Notes: a model not told the origin generated them from the letters alone. A stretch of DNA of 64,000 nt from Hydrotalea flava (GCF_001623405.1 NZ_LUHG01000097.1:1-64000), one strand, 5' to 3'. Positions 53,518 through 62,615 are shown, numbered from the stretch's first letter. Numbers and translations: made by a program.

Positions 53518-54111
53518 TTACCGGGTGAGCGATTCTTCCAATTCGTTGTATTTAATAAAACGTTCATGTTTAAGTGTATGTTGTTTAAGAAAACTATTTT
53601 TATTTTCGAAGATTTCTCGAAAAAAGGGAAGCTCTTCAAAATGCGTATGTATATGTTGGTAGGAGCTCCAGGGCCATGCAGTTATTTCTTTTGCAAAATG
53701 ATGTTTAATTGGGTTGCAGTGGATGTATACAACGATTGTTTGTAGATATTGAGCAGTAGTAATTTCCTTTCTTTTAAAATTTTTAATAAAAAGCGAACCT
53801 CTGCGTTGGTACATTTTATTAAAAGCCTGCGTATAACTGCTAAAGAAGTTGGAAAATTTTTTCGACAGCAACTTTTCCAAAGTTTCGAACTTTGGAAAAG
53901 TTTGCAGCAGCGCCTCTTCGTTTTTTATTTTAACCAGCAGATGAAAATGATTCGGCATCAAACACCACGCTAAGGTATCTGCTATAGCATCTATATGTTG
54001 ATGGTATTGTTGCAGGAAGAAACGATAATTCTCTTCTTCCCGGAAAAGATTATCATCACCATTCGCATGGTTGTATATATGATAATATTGGCCGGGAAGA
54101 AGCGGTGACAT
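53518..54111 (-). CDS. REP-associated tyrosine transposase (RAYT/Y1_Tnp) inside the cas operon
   Basis: 197 residues. Y1-type HUH enzyme: the metal-binding pair is in CLMPNHFHLLVKI (H55, H57), the catalytic-tyrosine helix is YLQTIVVYIHCNPIKHHF, and the C-terminus is the WPWSSYQHI block of RAYTs. All motifs look intact. It lies between cas9 (16-base gap) and cas1 (11-base gap), same strand, so it is almost certainly co-transcribed with them. A perfect hairpin sequence is embedded in the frame at residues 71-80. Whether it has a role in adaptation or is a passenger cannot be decided from sequence. Confidence 0.9.
   Translation of the reverse strand: MSPLLPGQYYHIYNHANGDDNLFREEENYRFFLQQYHQHIDAIADTLAWCLMPNHFHLLVKIKNEEALLQTFPKFETLEKLLSKKFSNFFSSYTQAFNKMYQRRGSLFIKNFKRKEITTAQYLQTIVVYIHCNPIKHHFAKEITAWPWSSYQHIHTHFEELPFFREIFENKNSFLKQHTLKHERFIKYNELEESLTR
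53872..53900. repeat. Perfect palindrome inside the RAYT gene
   Basis: CTTTTCCAAAGTT (53872-53884), loop TCG, AACTTTGGAAAAG (53888-53900): 13-bp perfect arms. It is in frame and encodes FPKFETLEK-like residues. It resembles the REP palindromes that RAYTs recognise. Confidence 0.85.
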
Positions 54112-54127
54112 ATTTTATTGATTGTTG

Positions 54128-57100
54128 TTACATAATTGGCATGGGTTGTATGTTGCCAAGGCGGTCAATAGTTAGTTTTAAACAATGCTGTTTAATGGAT
54201 AACCCATTAATAATTTCATAGGCATTTTGACTTCCATATTCTTTTCCCTTTATTATTAAATCTGCAATATTGTGCCTAATAAAATAAATCTGTTTTCCAC
54301 TATATTTTGTAACATAATGAACGTTTTTGCTACGCGCCGTTTTATCATCCCAAAACGGTTTAAATAAAGGGCTATAGGGGTCAGTTATTACCTCTTCACT
54401 ATCAGAAGGCATATAAACGGGATCGCCTTGTTTTAGAGTAAATAACAATTTTGCACCATTTTTTGCTTCAAAATAATTTTTGAAAACTAAATCTTTATTA
54501 AATGTTTGTTTGTTAGGACATCTATTAAATTCTTCTTTTAAAATATTGACTGCATCAAAAAAGGTTATGATATCAAAAATACGCTCATTGTTTTTTTCTA
54601 AAATACCAAATAGATAGTTGCCACCTGTCTTTACAAAAAGCGATTTGTTAAAGGCCTTACTTCTTTCTAATTTTTGAAGTGCTTCTTCCGGTTCTTCATC
54701 TCCTTTTTTCTTCTTTATTTTGGAGGGGTTCCTGTAAAAAACTTTTATAGATGAAATAGGTGTGTGTGGTGCAACTTTTCCTTGAGAATTTTTTTTCTCA
54801 GCTAATTTTTTGTTTAAATACAAAATTCCTTCTGTCGAAAAAGCTTCTTCTTTTTTGTTATCAAAATCTTTAAGATGTTCTTTTAAAATAGTTTTTAAAT
54901 AATCATTCGTTATTTTTTCAATTATTTTCTCTGTGGCAATGTTTTTGTTACCCAATTTCGTTAATGGTATACGGTAAGTTTCAATATATTTACTTTTTCC
55001 ATATAATGTTTCTTCATGTAGTGGACCTCGGATTTTTATTTGTAGTTTTCCTTCTTTATTGGGTTGAATTAAAAGTTTATCTTTAGGTTTTTGAGAAATT
55101 ATAATTTTTTTAATTTCTAATTCAGCCGATTCAGGAAAACCGGGCCATGGCATATCAATGGCTTTAAATTTCTCAATCTGTTTAAAAATTGCTTCTTTTT
55201 TTGATTCTTCAAGATTGAGTATTTCATCTAGTAACTCTGTTGGAGACCCTTCAAAATTCGGTAAGATTTCGTTTCTATGCGATTCCAACCATGTCTGCAA
55301 TTCTTTGTTTAAGTCATTTAGCCTTTTTATATGACTGGGTTCGGTACAAGCTATTACCAATGCATCAATAGCATGATGCCTGTGGTCAATACGTTTATTC
55401 CAACCCTTTAGCACTAGTTTATTGTTTTTAAAAGCAATTAGATCTTTTTTAAACGACTCAATGTAGGCTTCTTTATTTTGGATTATATTTTTCCTTTTTT
55501 CGTATTCCAGTTCAGCAAGAGTCTCTTTCATTCTTTCATACCTTTCTTGAAGTAGTTTTTTAAATTTATCTGTAACTCCCCATTGGTTTCGTAGGTAATC
55601 AGTAACGCCTCCTGTAGTGGTTTTTACATTTTCATTACCTACAATTTTATTAATTTCTTCTTTTACTCTTACTGATATGTATTGCGTTTCTTTCATTTGT
55701 CTTGTAATGGGATCTTCCGGTACTTTCGTTGCAAGTAAATTTTTACGTTTAGCAGGGTAGTTTTTAAACTGGTTGTTTACATGGTTAACAAAATTTTCTT
55801 TAGAGAAGACAGTCTGAATAAATGACCCCGTCTCAAAATATTCCATAGCAGTTCTGTTGCCTTTTTCTTTGTTTACAGATTTCTCGCAAATCACTTTATT
55901 AGCAAAAGAGTCATCAAAATATCGCGATTGCGGAATAATATGATCTACATCATATCGCTCTCTGTCGAACAATTCTGAAAGTGGAATGGGTTGACCGGTA
56001 TATGGTGAAATGTGTCCTTGTTCTCGCCATAACTTCATCTTTTCAATTTCAGTTTTTGAAGGATCTTTATATTGCTTCAAATATTCATCTGCAAGATTTT
56101 CCTGCGATAGCCAAATCTTATATTTTTCAATGTTTGTAAGTGTTATTTCTTGTTTTAATTCAATCAATAAATTTTTAACCTCTTCATTCGCCTTTTGGTT
56201 TTCATTATTTGCCTTGTAAATTTTTGCTCTTCGTTCTGCATTATTTTTTAATTCTCTGGCAAGTTCCAGTCTTATCTCATCAGGCTTGCCAAATTGTTTC
56301 CAGATATCTTTAACTACCATTAAAGTTTCACTGACCAGTTGTTCCACAAGCGGATTTCTTAGCTCTCCAGGAATTAGTCGTTTTATTTCCTGATACCTGT
56401 TAATTCTTTCATTTTCTCCATATTCTTTAGCAGTATGCCTACCGTAAATTAATATAGTGGCATATGCATTCATAATTCCACCGTCTGTTAATACATCAAG
56501 ATTGGTTTCTAAATATTCCTGAGCTGCTTTTTCAAATGGATCGGTTACATTCTCATTAAACAATCTGATAATAGTTTCTTTGAGAGAAGCGGAAAATTCA
56601 TAATTAAAATATTTCCCACATCTTATAAGCGGTAAAATTTTTTCAATGGCTTTGAGACTAAGTGATGCATAGTTTCGACTGAATTTTATTTTGCTTATTT
56701 GAATAGCTGTTTGTTCAGGATTTGAAATATCATTTGAACTTTTTTTAATGAATACTAAAACTTTTGAGGTTCGCTCACTTTCAATATCATATTCATTTCC
56801 TCTTGCATTGAATAATATATCCCATAACTCAATTTGTTTGTTTATTTTTTTTAAATCCAACTGATCCCAGAGCTGATTACCTAACGCTTTTTTTATTATC
56901 AGTTTTGTTTCATTTCCCTTCAATTTTGCTTTAGGATTCATGCCATTAAAGAAATCAATTCCATCACGTAAACCATATTCTTTCTTTAGTTTATTTAGTA
57001 CTACTCCAAATCCTATTTCCTTTTTATCTTGTAATTCATCAAAAAGCCATTCTTTCAATGAGGATGGGATGGGTTTATCCACATATTTATATCTAATTTC

Positions 57101-58393
57101 ACCTTTTCTATTTTTCCCGTTTTCCATTTTGGTATTAATGGTTAACTTATTTATCTGCTCCCAAATTTTATACTCCTGAAAAATTGGATGACTTGTTGCA
57201 ACAGCTTTCTCACCTTTTTCAAACCTACAATTGGAAATAAGACTGCTTTGGTCTTTTAATTCTCTTTGATAGTAGATTATTTGATTTCTAATAATATGAT
57301 AAAGTCCCTTTTCTAGCCCTATTTGTCTGTATCTTTCCTGTGTTGCTTTGGTTCCCGGAAAAAGAAATTGAAGGATTTCTCTTAATTTATCTTGCGAAAG
57401 TGTATTAAGTATTTTGTGATATTTGCTTTGTTCCTTCCAGATAGCGTCAAATTCAGATTGATAACGGGAACGAAGAATGACATTGTCCCTTATTTTTGCC
57501 CATTTATTCTCTTTGAGAATAGATAAAAAATACTCTGATATATAAACTTCCCTCCCTTTTTCTCTCGATAACTCTGTCAGATCTTTTTCCAGATTTTCCA
57601 TTTTCTTACGCCAATTTGTTTTGTTAGGAAGTTTAAAACTTAGAGTTCTTCCATTCTTTTTTGAGTTTGTTATTTTAACTAGCAGCTCTAATGTTTCGCC
57701 AACTTTAAGTACTTCTAAAAATGTATCTCCTTCTAATATACCATCTTCTGTTTCAATAGAAACTTTGTACTTATTGAGTTCTTTTTTTTGGTACAAGATT
57801 TTTTCGGGGTCAGATATTGAAAGTATTTTAGCAACTGTTACATAACTATCATTTTCGTTTCTAACATTTTCTTCAGTTTCGTTTTCTTCATCTTTTTCAT
57901 CATCAGGTTCATTTCCTCCACCAGCATATCCACGTAGTTGGTTGAATAAATAAATAATTTTACCCAAATCTTTCTGGGATATTGGTTGACTTAGTGCTCT
58001 AACTCTTAATTCTAACAAATCCAGTGCTGAATACTGCTTTTGTTTTTTTTGTATTGGCAGAATTGAAACTTTATTAAGTTTTAATGGATCAGTAAAAGGT
58101 TCGGATAGTTTAATCTGCTCGGGTAGCATTTCTAACTTTTCCAAAACATAAATGAGTTTATTTCTTCTCTGTTTGTAACGCTTATTCAGTTTTCGAATAC
58201 CTCTTGCAATTCGTCGATTTGCATTTTTTGTTTGAGCTTGCCCACGTTCAAACTTGCTTAATTCTTCGCCCATTGGAATTATTCTACTGCCCATTCCCAA
58301 TATGTTTCCTTGTTTGTTTTCAAAATCCTGTTCTATCAACGCCCACCCTATTGAATTGGTGCCTAAATCAAGCCCTAAAATTGTTTTTTTCAT
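54128..58393 (-). CDS. cas9: CRISPR-associated endonuclease Cas9, type II-C
   Basis: 1421 residues, RNA-guided double-strand DNA nuclease. RuvC-I Asp (D9) in TILGLDLGTNSIGWALI, the Arg-rich bridge helix (RRIARGIRKLNKRYKQRRNK, about 62-81), RuvC-II Glu (about E710) in DEIRLELAREL, HNH His (about H818) in RYDVDHIIPQSRYFDDSF, and RuvC-III HHAIDALVIA (about 1006-1015, D1010). All catalytic residues are present, so cleavage should be intact. Length is at the upper end for II-C. No csn2 or cas4 is nearby. Its start is 31 bases from the divergent tracrRNA anti-repeat. Confidence 0.98.
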   Translation of the reverse strand: MKKTILGLDLGTNSIGWALIEQDFENKQGNILGMGSRIIPMGEELSKFERGQAQTKNANRRIARGIRKLNKRYKQRRNKLIYVLEKLEMLPEQIKLSEPFTDPLKLNKVSILPIQKKQKQYSALDLLELRVRALSQPISQKDLGKIIYLFNQLRGYAGGGNEPDDEKDEENETEENVRNENDSYVTVAKILSISDPEKILYQKKELNKYKVSIETEDGILEGDTFLEVLKVGETLELLVKITNSKKNGRTLSFKLPNKTNWRKKMENLEKDLTELSREKGREVYISEYFLSILKENKWAKIRDNVILRSRYQSEFDAIWKEQSKYHKILNTLSQDKLREILQFLFPGTKATQERYRQIGLEKGLYHIIRNQIIYYQRELKDQSSLISNCRFEKGEKAVATSHPIFQEYKIWEQINKLTINTKMENGKNRKGEIRYKYVDKPIPSSLKEWLFDELQDKKEIGFGVVLNKLKKEYGLRDGIDFFNGMNPKAKLKGNETKLIIKKALGNQLWDQLDLKKINKQIELWDILFNARGNEYDIESERTSKVLVFIKKSSNDISNPEQTAIQISKIKFSRNYASLSLKAIEKILPLIRCGKYFNYEFSASLKETIIRLFNENVTDPFEKAAQEYLETNLDVLTDGGIMNAYATILIYGRHTAKEYGENERINRYQEIKRLIPGELRNPLVEQLVSETLMVVKDIWKQFGKPDEIRLELARELKNNAERRAKIYKANNENQKANEEVKNLLIELKQEITLTNIEKYKIWLSQENLADEYLKQYKDPSKTEIEKMKLWREQGHISPYTGQPIPLSELFDRERYDVDHIIPQSRYFDDSFANKVICEKSVNKEKGNRTAMEYFETGSFIQTVFSKENFVNHVNNQFKNYPAKRKNLLATKVPEDPITRQMKETQYISVRVKEEINKIVGNENVKTTTGGVTDYLRNQWGVTDKFKKLLQERYERMKETLAELEYEKRKNIIQNKEAYIESFKKDLIAFKNNKLVLKGWNKRIDHRHHAIDALVIACTEPSHIKRLNDLNKELQTWLESHRNEILPNFEGSPTELLDEILNLEESKKEAIFKQIEKFKAIDMPWPGFPESAELEIKKIIISQKPKDKLLIQPNKEGKLQIKIRGPLHEETLYGKSKYIETYRIPLTKLGNKNIATEKIIEKITNDYLKTILKEHLKDFDNKKEEAFSTEGILYLNKKLAEKKNSQGKVAPHTPISSIKVFYRNPSKIKKKKGDEEPEEALQKLERSKAFNKSLFVKTGGNYLFGILEKNNERIFDIITFFDAVNILKEEFNRCPNKQTFNKDLVFKNYFEAKNGAKLLFTLKQGDPVYMPSDSEEVITDPYSPLFKPFWDDKTARSKNVHYVTKYSGKQIYFIRHNIADLIIKGKEYGSQNAYEIINGLSIKQHCLKLTIDRLGNIQPMPIM

Positions 58394-58409
58394 GTTGCAA
58401 TTATTTCTT

Positions 58410-58417
58410 TATTTTTG
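58410..58417 (+). promoter_or_regulatory. -7 box of the tracrRNA promoter
   Basis: TATTTTTG, an exact TAnnTTTG match, 6 bases before the anti-repeat. On the opposite strand TAGATTTC (58417-58424) is a candidate -7 box for cas9, so the two promoters overlap. Confidence 0.65.
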
Positions 58418-58421
58418 AAAT

Positions 58422-58508
58422 CTAATTTGAAAGCAAATCACAATAAGGATTATTCCGTTGTGAAAACATTTAAGTCGCCCCACTTTAAAAGGTGGGGCTA
58501 CTTTTTTC
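58422..58508 (+). ncRNA. tracrRNA
   Basis: The anti-repeat AATTTGAAAGCAAATCACAA (58424-58443) is the exact complement of CRISPR repeat bases 2-21. It is followed by TAAGGATTATTCCGTTGTG (nexus-like GGA/TCC stem), then a terminator hairpin GCCCCAC (58477-58483) with GTGGGGC (58492-58498) and ACTTTTTTC. About 85 nt. It fixes the array strand and needs no further RNA to guide Cas9 apart from crRNA. RNase III processing is the usual route. Confidence 0.92.
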
Positions 58509-58633
58509 TTCCCCTAAACTACACATTTTATGTATACATAAAAAAAATATTATCTCTTTTTTTAAAATTATTTTTTTTACCTTTTCAACCGGTTAAATAA
58601 TTGTACCCCCATCTCCCTTACTCCCGGCCTTCT

Positions 58634-58738
58634 TCGATACAAGTTCGATACAGGTTCGACACTACTTCGATACAACCCGCATCATTGCTGCTTTTTTATG
58701 GGCCGGAGTCGAACAACGGTCGAACAATTTTCGAAAAA
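58634..58738. repeat. Direct and inverted TTCGATAC-type repeats
   Basis: TTCGATAC, TTCGATAC, TTCGACAC and TTCGATAC recur at ~11- and 14-base steps between 58634 and 58674. The inverse GTCGAAC occurs at 58709-58715 and 58720-58726 with TTCGAA at 58731-58736. CCGGCC and GGCCGG flank the two sets (58625-58630 and 58702-58707), so a large stem is possible. The rest of 58509-58827 is AT-rich and featureless. Confidence 0.65.
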
Positions 58739-58827
58739 AGCCCGATAATACAGTGGTTTGTCACTTTTTTTTGAATGGTATCGTAAAAAAGGATGAGGAT
58801 ATTTATCTTCATGCAAAATTCAAACAC

Positions 58828-60987
58828 ATGAGAAGAATATTTGGCACCATTGCTTGCTGTTGTTTAACAATACTATACACCACTGCCCAGCAAAAAGAAA
58901 TACCTGTTTCGCAATTGGTTACCGGAAAAGCACCGCAAGGGTTTTACCAACCTTTGCCCTCGGTATTGGAATGGCTGAACGATAACCAGGTTTTGTTATT
59001 GCAGCGGGGCGAGCAACCTCATAATGCCAAAACCTTTTTATACGATATTCCTTCGGGTAAAATGCTTTCGTATACTGCACCTGCCCAATTAAAACCAGGT
59101 AAAACGGTTACCGAAATGAATCACGATTTGTATTTGTTTATTAATGGAAACCCTACCCGCATTACCAACGATACGGCGCAGGAACGAAACCCCACCTTTT
59201 CGCCCGATAGCAATTATATTGCATATACAAAAAATAACAATTTATACAGTTATAACATAGCCACGCAAAAAGAAACACAATTAACTTTTAACGGCAGCAC
59301 TACCACGTTAAACGGCTACGCCAGTTGGGTGTATTTGGAAGAAATTTATGGCCGCCCCACGCATTACCGTGCTTTTTGGTGGAGCCCCGATAGCAAAACC
59401 ATTGCCTATGCCCGGTTTGATGAAAGTATGGTGCCTATGTTCCCCATATACAGCAGCGAGGGGCAACATGGTTATGTAGAATATACCCGTTACCCAGAAG
59501 TGGGCGATAAAAACCCCGAAGTTAAAATAGGTTTTGTTAGCCCCAATGGCGGTACTACCACCTGGGCTAATTTTAATGAAAAAGATGACCAGTATTTTGG
59601 CTGGCCCATTTGGCGCAACAGCAACAATAGCTTATGGCTGCCCTGGATGAACCGGAAACAAGATAGCCTGATTGTTTATGAAGTAAATACACAAACGGGT
59701 AGCCGTAAACCCGTATATACCGAAACCCAAAAAACCTGGATTGATTTGGAAGACAGGGTTGGTGGAAGAATTAATTTTTTGAAAGATGGTAGCGGCTATA
59801 TTGCCCAAAGCGATAAAACCGGTTGGAATATGCTGTACCTCTATAATATGGATGGTACCTTGCAACATGCCATTACACAAGGCAATTTTACCGTTACCGG
59901 TATTGAATACATTGATGAGGCTAAAAAGCTTATTTATTTTACGGCCCGTGGTATTGAAAACTCAACCCGTATTGATTTATATAAAATTAGTTTAAACGGT
60001 GGTAAACCACAACGTTTAACATTTGGCAATTACAGTCACAGTATCAATTTTTCGCCCGGTGGTAAATATTTTATTACCACCTATAGCAATACACAAACGC
60101 CTACCCGTATGGCATTGGTAGATGTAAATGGTAAAACAGTTACAGAACTGGGTAATGCCAAAGGCCCTGCAATGGATCAGTATGCCATTGCCAAAACAGA
60201 AATCATCCGCATTAAAAGTGCCGATGGTTTATTTGAGCTGCCTGCTTTGGTAACCTGGCCTGCACATTATGATAAAACGAAGCAATACCCCATGCTAATT
60301 AGTATATACGGTGGCCCTAATGCCGGCACGGTATGGGATAAATGGAACTGGACTGCCAATCGTGAATTATTGGCGCAGGAAGGATTGATACAGGTAGCAT
60401 TCGATCACAGGGCCAGTGGCCAATTTGGAAAAGCGGGGGTAAATTATTTATACCACAATTTAGGTTATTGGGAAATGGAAGATTACAGTACCATGGCCAA
60501 ATGGTTTATCCATAATGCCGGTGCCGACCCTGCCCGTATTGGTATTACCGGCTTTAGTTATGGTGGTTATATAACGTGCTATGCACTAACGTACAAATCG
60601 GATATATTTACCTATGGTATGGCCGGTGGCAGTGTGGTTGACTGGCGTTTGTACGATACCCATTATACCGAACGTTATATGGGTACACCGGAAAGCAACC
60701 CGGAAGGTTATAAAAAAAGCAGTGTATTGCGTTATGTTAATAGGTACAAAGGCATGTTACAAATTGTACATGGTACCATGGATGATAATGTACACATGCA
60801 AAACAGCATACAATTAATCAGTGCTTTAGAAGATGCCAAAAAGCCATTTGAAATGATGTTGTACCCCGGCGGCCGGCATGGCTGGCCTTATTTGCCTGCT
60901 AAATGGGATGATTTTCAGAACCTGAAAACAAAATTTATGTACAAATATTTAATGAAGAAACCCATACCGGAAGGTTTGATACATTAA
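58828..60987 (+). CDS. Dipeptidyl-peptidase IV-type S9B peptidase, exported
   Basis: 719 residues. Signal peptide RRIFGTIACCCLTILYTTAQ. Eight-bladed propeller region (WVYLEEIYGRPTHYRAFWWSPD typical of DPP IV with the Glu-Glu-like loop), then the alpha/beta-hydrolase domain: nucleophile Ser in GITGFSYGGYITCYALT, Asp in MDDNVHMQNS, His in YPGGRHGW. Removes N-terminal X-Pro dipeptides in the periplasm. The frame is open 75 bases upstream; ATG at 58828 is chosen because the signal peptide follows directly. Confidence 0.93.
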   Translation: MRRIFGTIACCCLTILYTTAQQKEIPVSQLVTGKAPQGFYQPLPSVLEWLNDNQVLLLQRGEQPHNAKTFLYDIPSGKMLSYTAPAQLKPGKTVTEMNHDLYLFINGNPTRITNDTAQERNPTFSPDSNYIAYTKNNNLYSYNIATQKETQLTFNGSTTTLNGYASWVYLEEIYGRPTHYRAFWWSPDSKTIAYARFDESMVPMFPIYSSEGQHGYVEYTRYPEVGDKNPEVKIGFVSPNGGTTTWANFNEKDDQYFGWPIWRNSNNSLWLPWMNRKQDSLIVYEVNTQTGSRKPVYTETQKTWIDLEDRVGGRINFLKDGSGYIAQSDKTGWNMLYLYNMDGTLQHAITQGNFTVTGIEYIDEAKKLIYFTARGIENSTRIDLYKISLNGGKPQRLTFGNYSHSINFSPGGKYFITTYSNTQTPTRMALVDVNGKTVTELGNAKGPAMDQYAIAKTEIIRIKSADGLFELPALVTWPAHYDKTKQYPMLISIYGGPNAGTVWDKWNWTANRELLAQEGLIQVAFDHRASGQFGKAGVNYLYHNLGYWEMEDYSTMAKWFIHNAGADPARIGITGFSYGGYITCYALTYKSDIFTYGMAGGSVVDWRLYDTHYTERYMGTPESNPEGYKKSSVLRYVNRYKGMLQIVHGTMDDNVHMQNSIQLISALEDAKKPFEMMLYPGGRHGWPYLPAKWDDFQNLKTKFMYKYLMKKPIPEGLIH

Positions 60988-60990
60988 GCA

Positions 60991-61019
60991 AAAAGCCCTG
61001 CAATTGGCAGGGTTTTTTT
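60991..61019 (+). terminator. Intrinsic terminator after the DPP IV gene
   Basis: CCCTGC (60996-61001), five bases, GCAGGG (61007-61012), then seven T. It starts 4 bases after the stop codon. Confidence 0.85.
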
Positions 61020-61038
61020 CGTTTACTTATACATGCAT

Positions 61039-61046
61039 TACATTTG
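61039..61046 (+). promoter_or_regulatory. -7 box of the sigma-54 regulator gene
   Basis: TACATTTG, an exact TAnnTTTG match, 57 bases upstream of ATG 61104. Confidence 0.55.
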
Positions 61047-61103
61047 TAATGGTATATAACAGTAATATTCTAATCATTCATCTGCTTTCAGTTAAACCAA
61101 TTT

Positions 61104-62465
61104 ATGGCAAATACTATTTTAATAATAGATGATGAGGTTAAATTAAGAACGCTGCTGGCAAAAATGTTGAGTTTAGAAGGTTTTGAAGTATTGCAGGCAG
61201 GCGATGGAAAAACCGGGCTTAAGAAATTAGAACTGCAAAATATAGATATAGTACTTTGTGATGTGAAATTACCTGATGAGCATGGTGTTGAATTGGCAAA
61301 AAGTATCAAACAAAAGTACCCTGCCTCTGAAATTATTTTGATGACAGCCTATGGCAATATTCCCGATAGTGTACAAGCTATAAAAAATGGAGCATTTGAT
61401 TATATAACAAAGGGCGACGATAATTATAAAATTATTCCATTGCTTTACAGAGCACTTGAAAAAGTGAAACTGGCAAAAAGGGTACAACAATTAGAAAAGC
61501 AATTAGATAATAAATATGCATTAAACAGTATACTCGGTTGTTCAAAAAGTATTCAATTAGCCATTGAAGCCGCCCGAAAAGTAGCACAAACAGATGCCAC
61601 TGTTTTATTAACCGGCGAAACAGGAACCGGTAAAGAAGTTTTTGCACAGGCCATACACCAGGCAGGAAAAAGAAAGAATAGTAATTTTATTGCAGTGAAT
61701 TGCTCAGCTTTCAGCAAAGAATTATTGGAAAATGAATTATTTGGCCATAAAGCCGGTGCATTTACCGGCGCCATAAAAGATACCAAAGGAATTTTTGAAG
61801 AAGCGAATGATGGTACCATTTTTTTAGATGAAATAGGCGAGATGCCCCTCGATTTGCAGGCAAAACTACTGCGCGTTATTGAAACCGGCGAATTGCTGAA
61901 AGTGGGCGATAATAATATTACCAGGGTAAATGTTCGGTTAATTGCAGCTACCAACCGCGATTTAAAGAAGGAAATAAATGCCGGCCGCTTTCGCGAAGAT
62001 TTGTTTTACCGTATTTCAGTATTTCAAATACAACTGCCTTCCTTACGGGAACGTATTGACGATATTGCATTATTAGCCAATCATTTCTTACAATATTTTT
62101 CGGAAAAAACGAATAAAAAAATAACCGGTATTGATCCGGCATACATACAATTGTTACAAAAACATTCCTGGAAAGGAAATATCCGTGAACTGAAAAATAT
62201 TATTGAACGAAGTGTTATTTTAACTGAAAATAATATATTAGAGCCTGCTTCCTTACCGGTTGATTTTTATCAGGTATCCGATTTAGAAACCGGTAATAAG
62301 CCAGCAGCTTCATTAGCGCTGGCTGCTGTTGAAAAAGCACATATTCAAAAAGTACTGCAATATACCGGTGGTAATAAAACAGAAACTGCACGCTTACTCA
62401 ATATTGCCTTAACTACCTTGTACAGAAAAATTGAAGAGTATAATATACCGGGTTCAGTTGCCTGA
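61104..62465 (+). CDS. Sigma-54-dependent response regulator (NtrC family)
   Basis: 453 residues. Receiver domain with the phospho-Asp in DIVLCDVKLPDEHG (about residue 52), AAA+ domain with LLTGETGTGKEVFAQAI (Walker A), the sigma-54 contact loop GAFTGA near residue 220, and GTIFLDEIGEMPLDLQAK. A Fis-type helix-turn-helix ends the protein (NKTETARLLNIALTTLYRKI). It activates sigma-54 promoters; the nearest one lies 150 bases downstream, in front of the kdp genes. The cognate kinase is not in the window. Confidence 0.94.
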   Translation: MANTILIIDDEVKLRTLLAKMLSLEGFEVLQAGDGKTGLKKLELQNIDIVLCDVKLPDEHGVELAKSIKQKYPASEIILMTAYGNIPDSVQAIKNGAFDYITKGDDNYKIIPLLYRALEKVKLAKRVQQLEKQLDNKYALNSILGCSKSIQLAIEAARKVAQTDATVLLTGETGTGKEVFAQAIHQAGKRKNSNFIAVNCSAFSKELLENELFGHKAGAFTGAIKDTKGIFEEANDGTIFLDEIGEMPLDLQAKLLRVIETGELLKVGDNNITRVNVRLIAATNRDLKKEINAGRFREDLFYRISVFQIQLPSLRERIDDIALLANHFLQYFSEKTNKKITGIDPAYIQLLQKHSWKGNIRELKNIIERSVILTENNILEPASLPVDFYQVSDLETGNKPAASLALAAVEKAHIQKVLQYTGGNKTETARLLNIALTTLYRKIEEYNIPGSVA

Positions 62466-62496
62466 TACTTTTATTTTTGTATTCCGCTTCAGCCAT

Positions 62497-62538
62497 ACCC
62501 TTTTAAAATGATAGTATCAACCCTTTCAAAATGAAAGG
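62497..62538 (+). promoter_or_regulatory. Candidate upstream activator sites for the sigma-54 regulator
   Basis: ACCCTTTTAAAATGA (62497-62511) and ACCCTTTCAAAATGA (62520-62534) are near-identical 15-mers 23 bases apart, about two helical turns. The second is part of a perfect palindrome CCTTTCA-AAA-TGAAAGG (62522-62538). They lie 80-120 bases upstream of the sigma-54 promoter, the usual enhancer distance. Confidence 0.65.
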
Positions 62539-62615
62539 ATTTGTTAGTGTGTATATATAGTATATTATATTTATAATTCATATCCTGTAAGGCTTTTCAT
62601 GTATTTTATGTTAGC

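Noticed and set aside
54128-58393. Cas9 disrupted by the neighbouring transposase
   Set aside because: The frame is continuous over 1421 codons and all RuvC and HNH residues are present.
58415-58600. 61-codon frame on the + strand upstream of cas9
   Set aside because: It runs through the tracrRNA and its terminator; no family resemblance and no other start signals.
61553-61954. 133-codon frame antisense to the sigma-54 regulator
   Set aside because: Shadow of the AAA+ domain, whose conserved motifs are all on the + strand.
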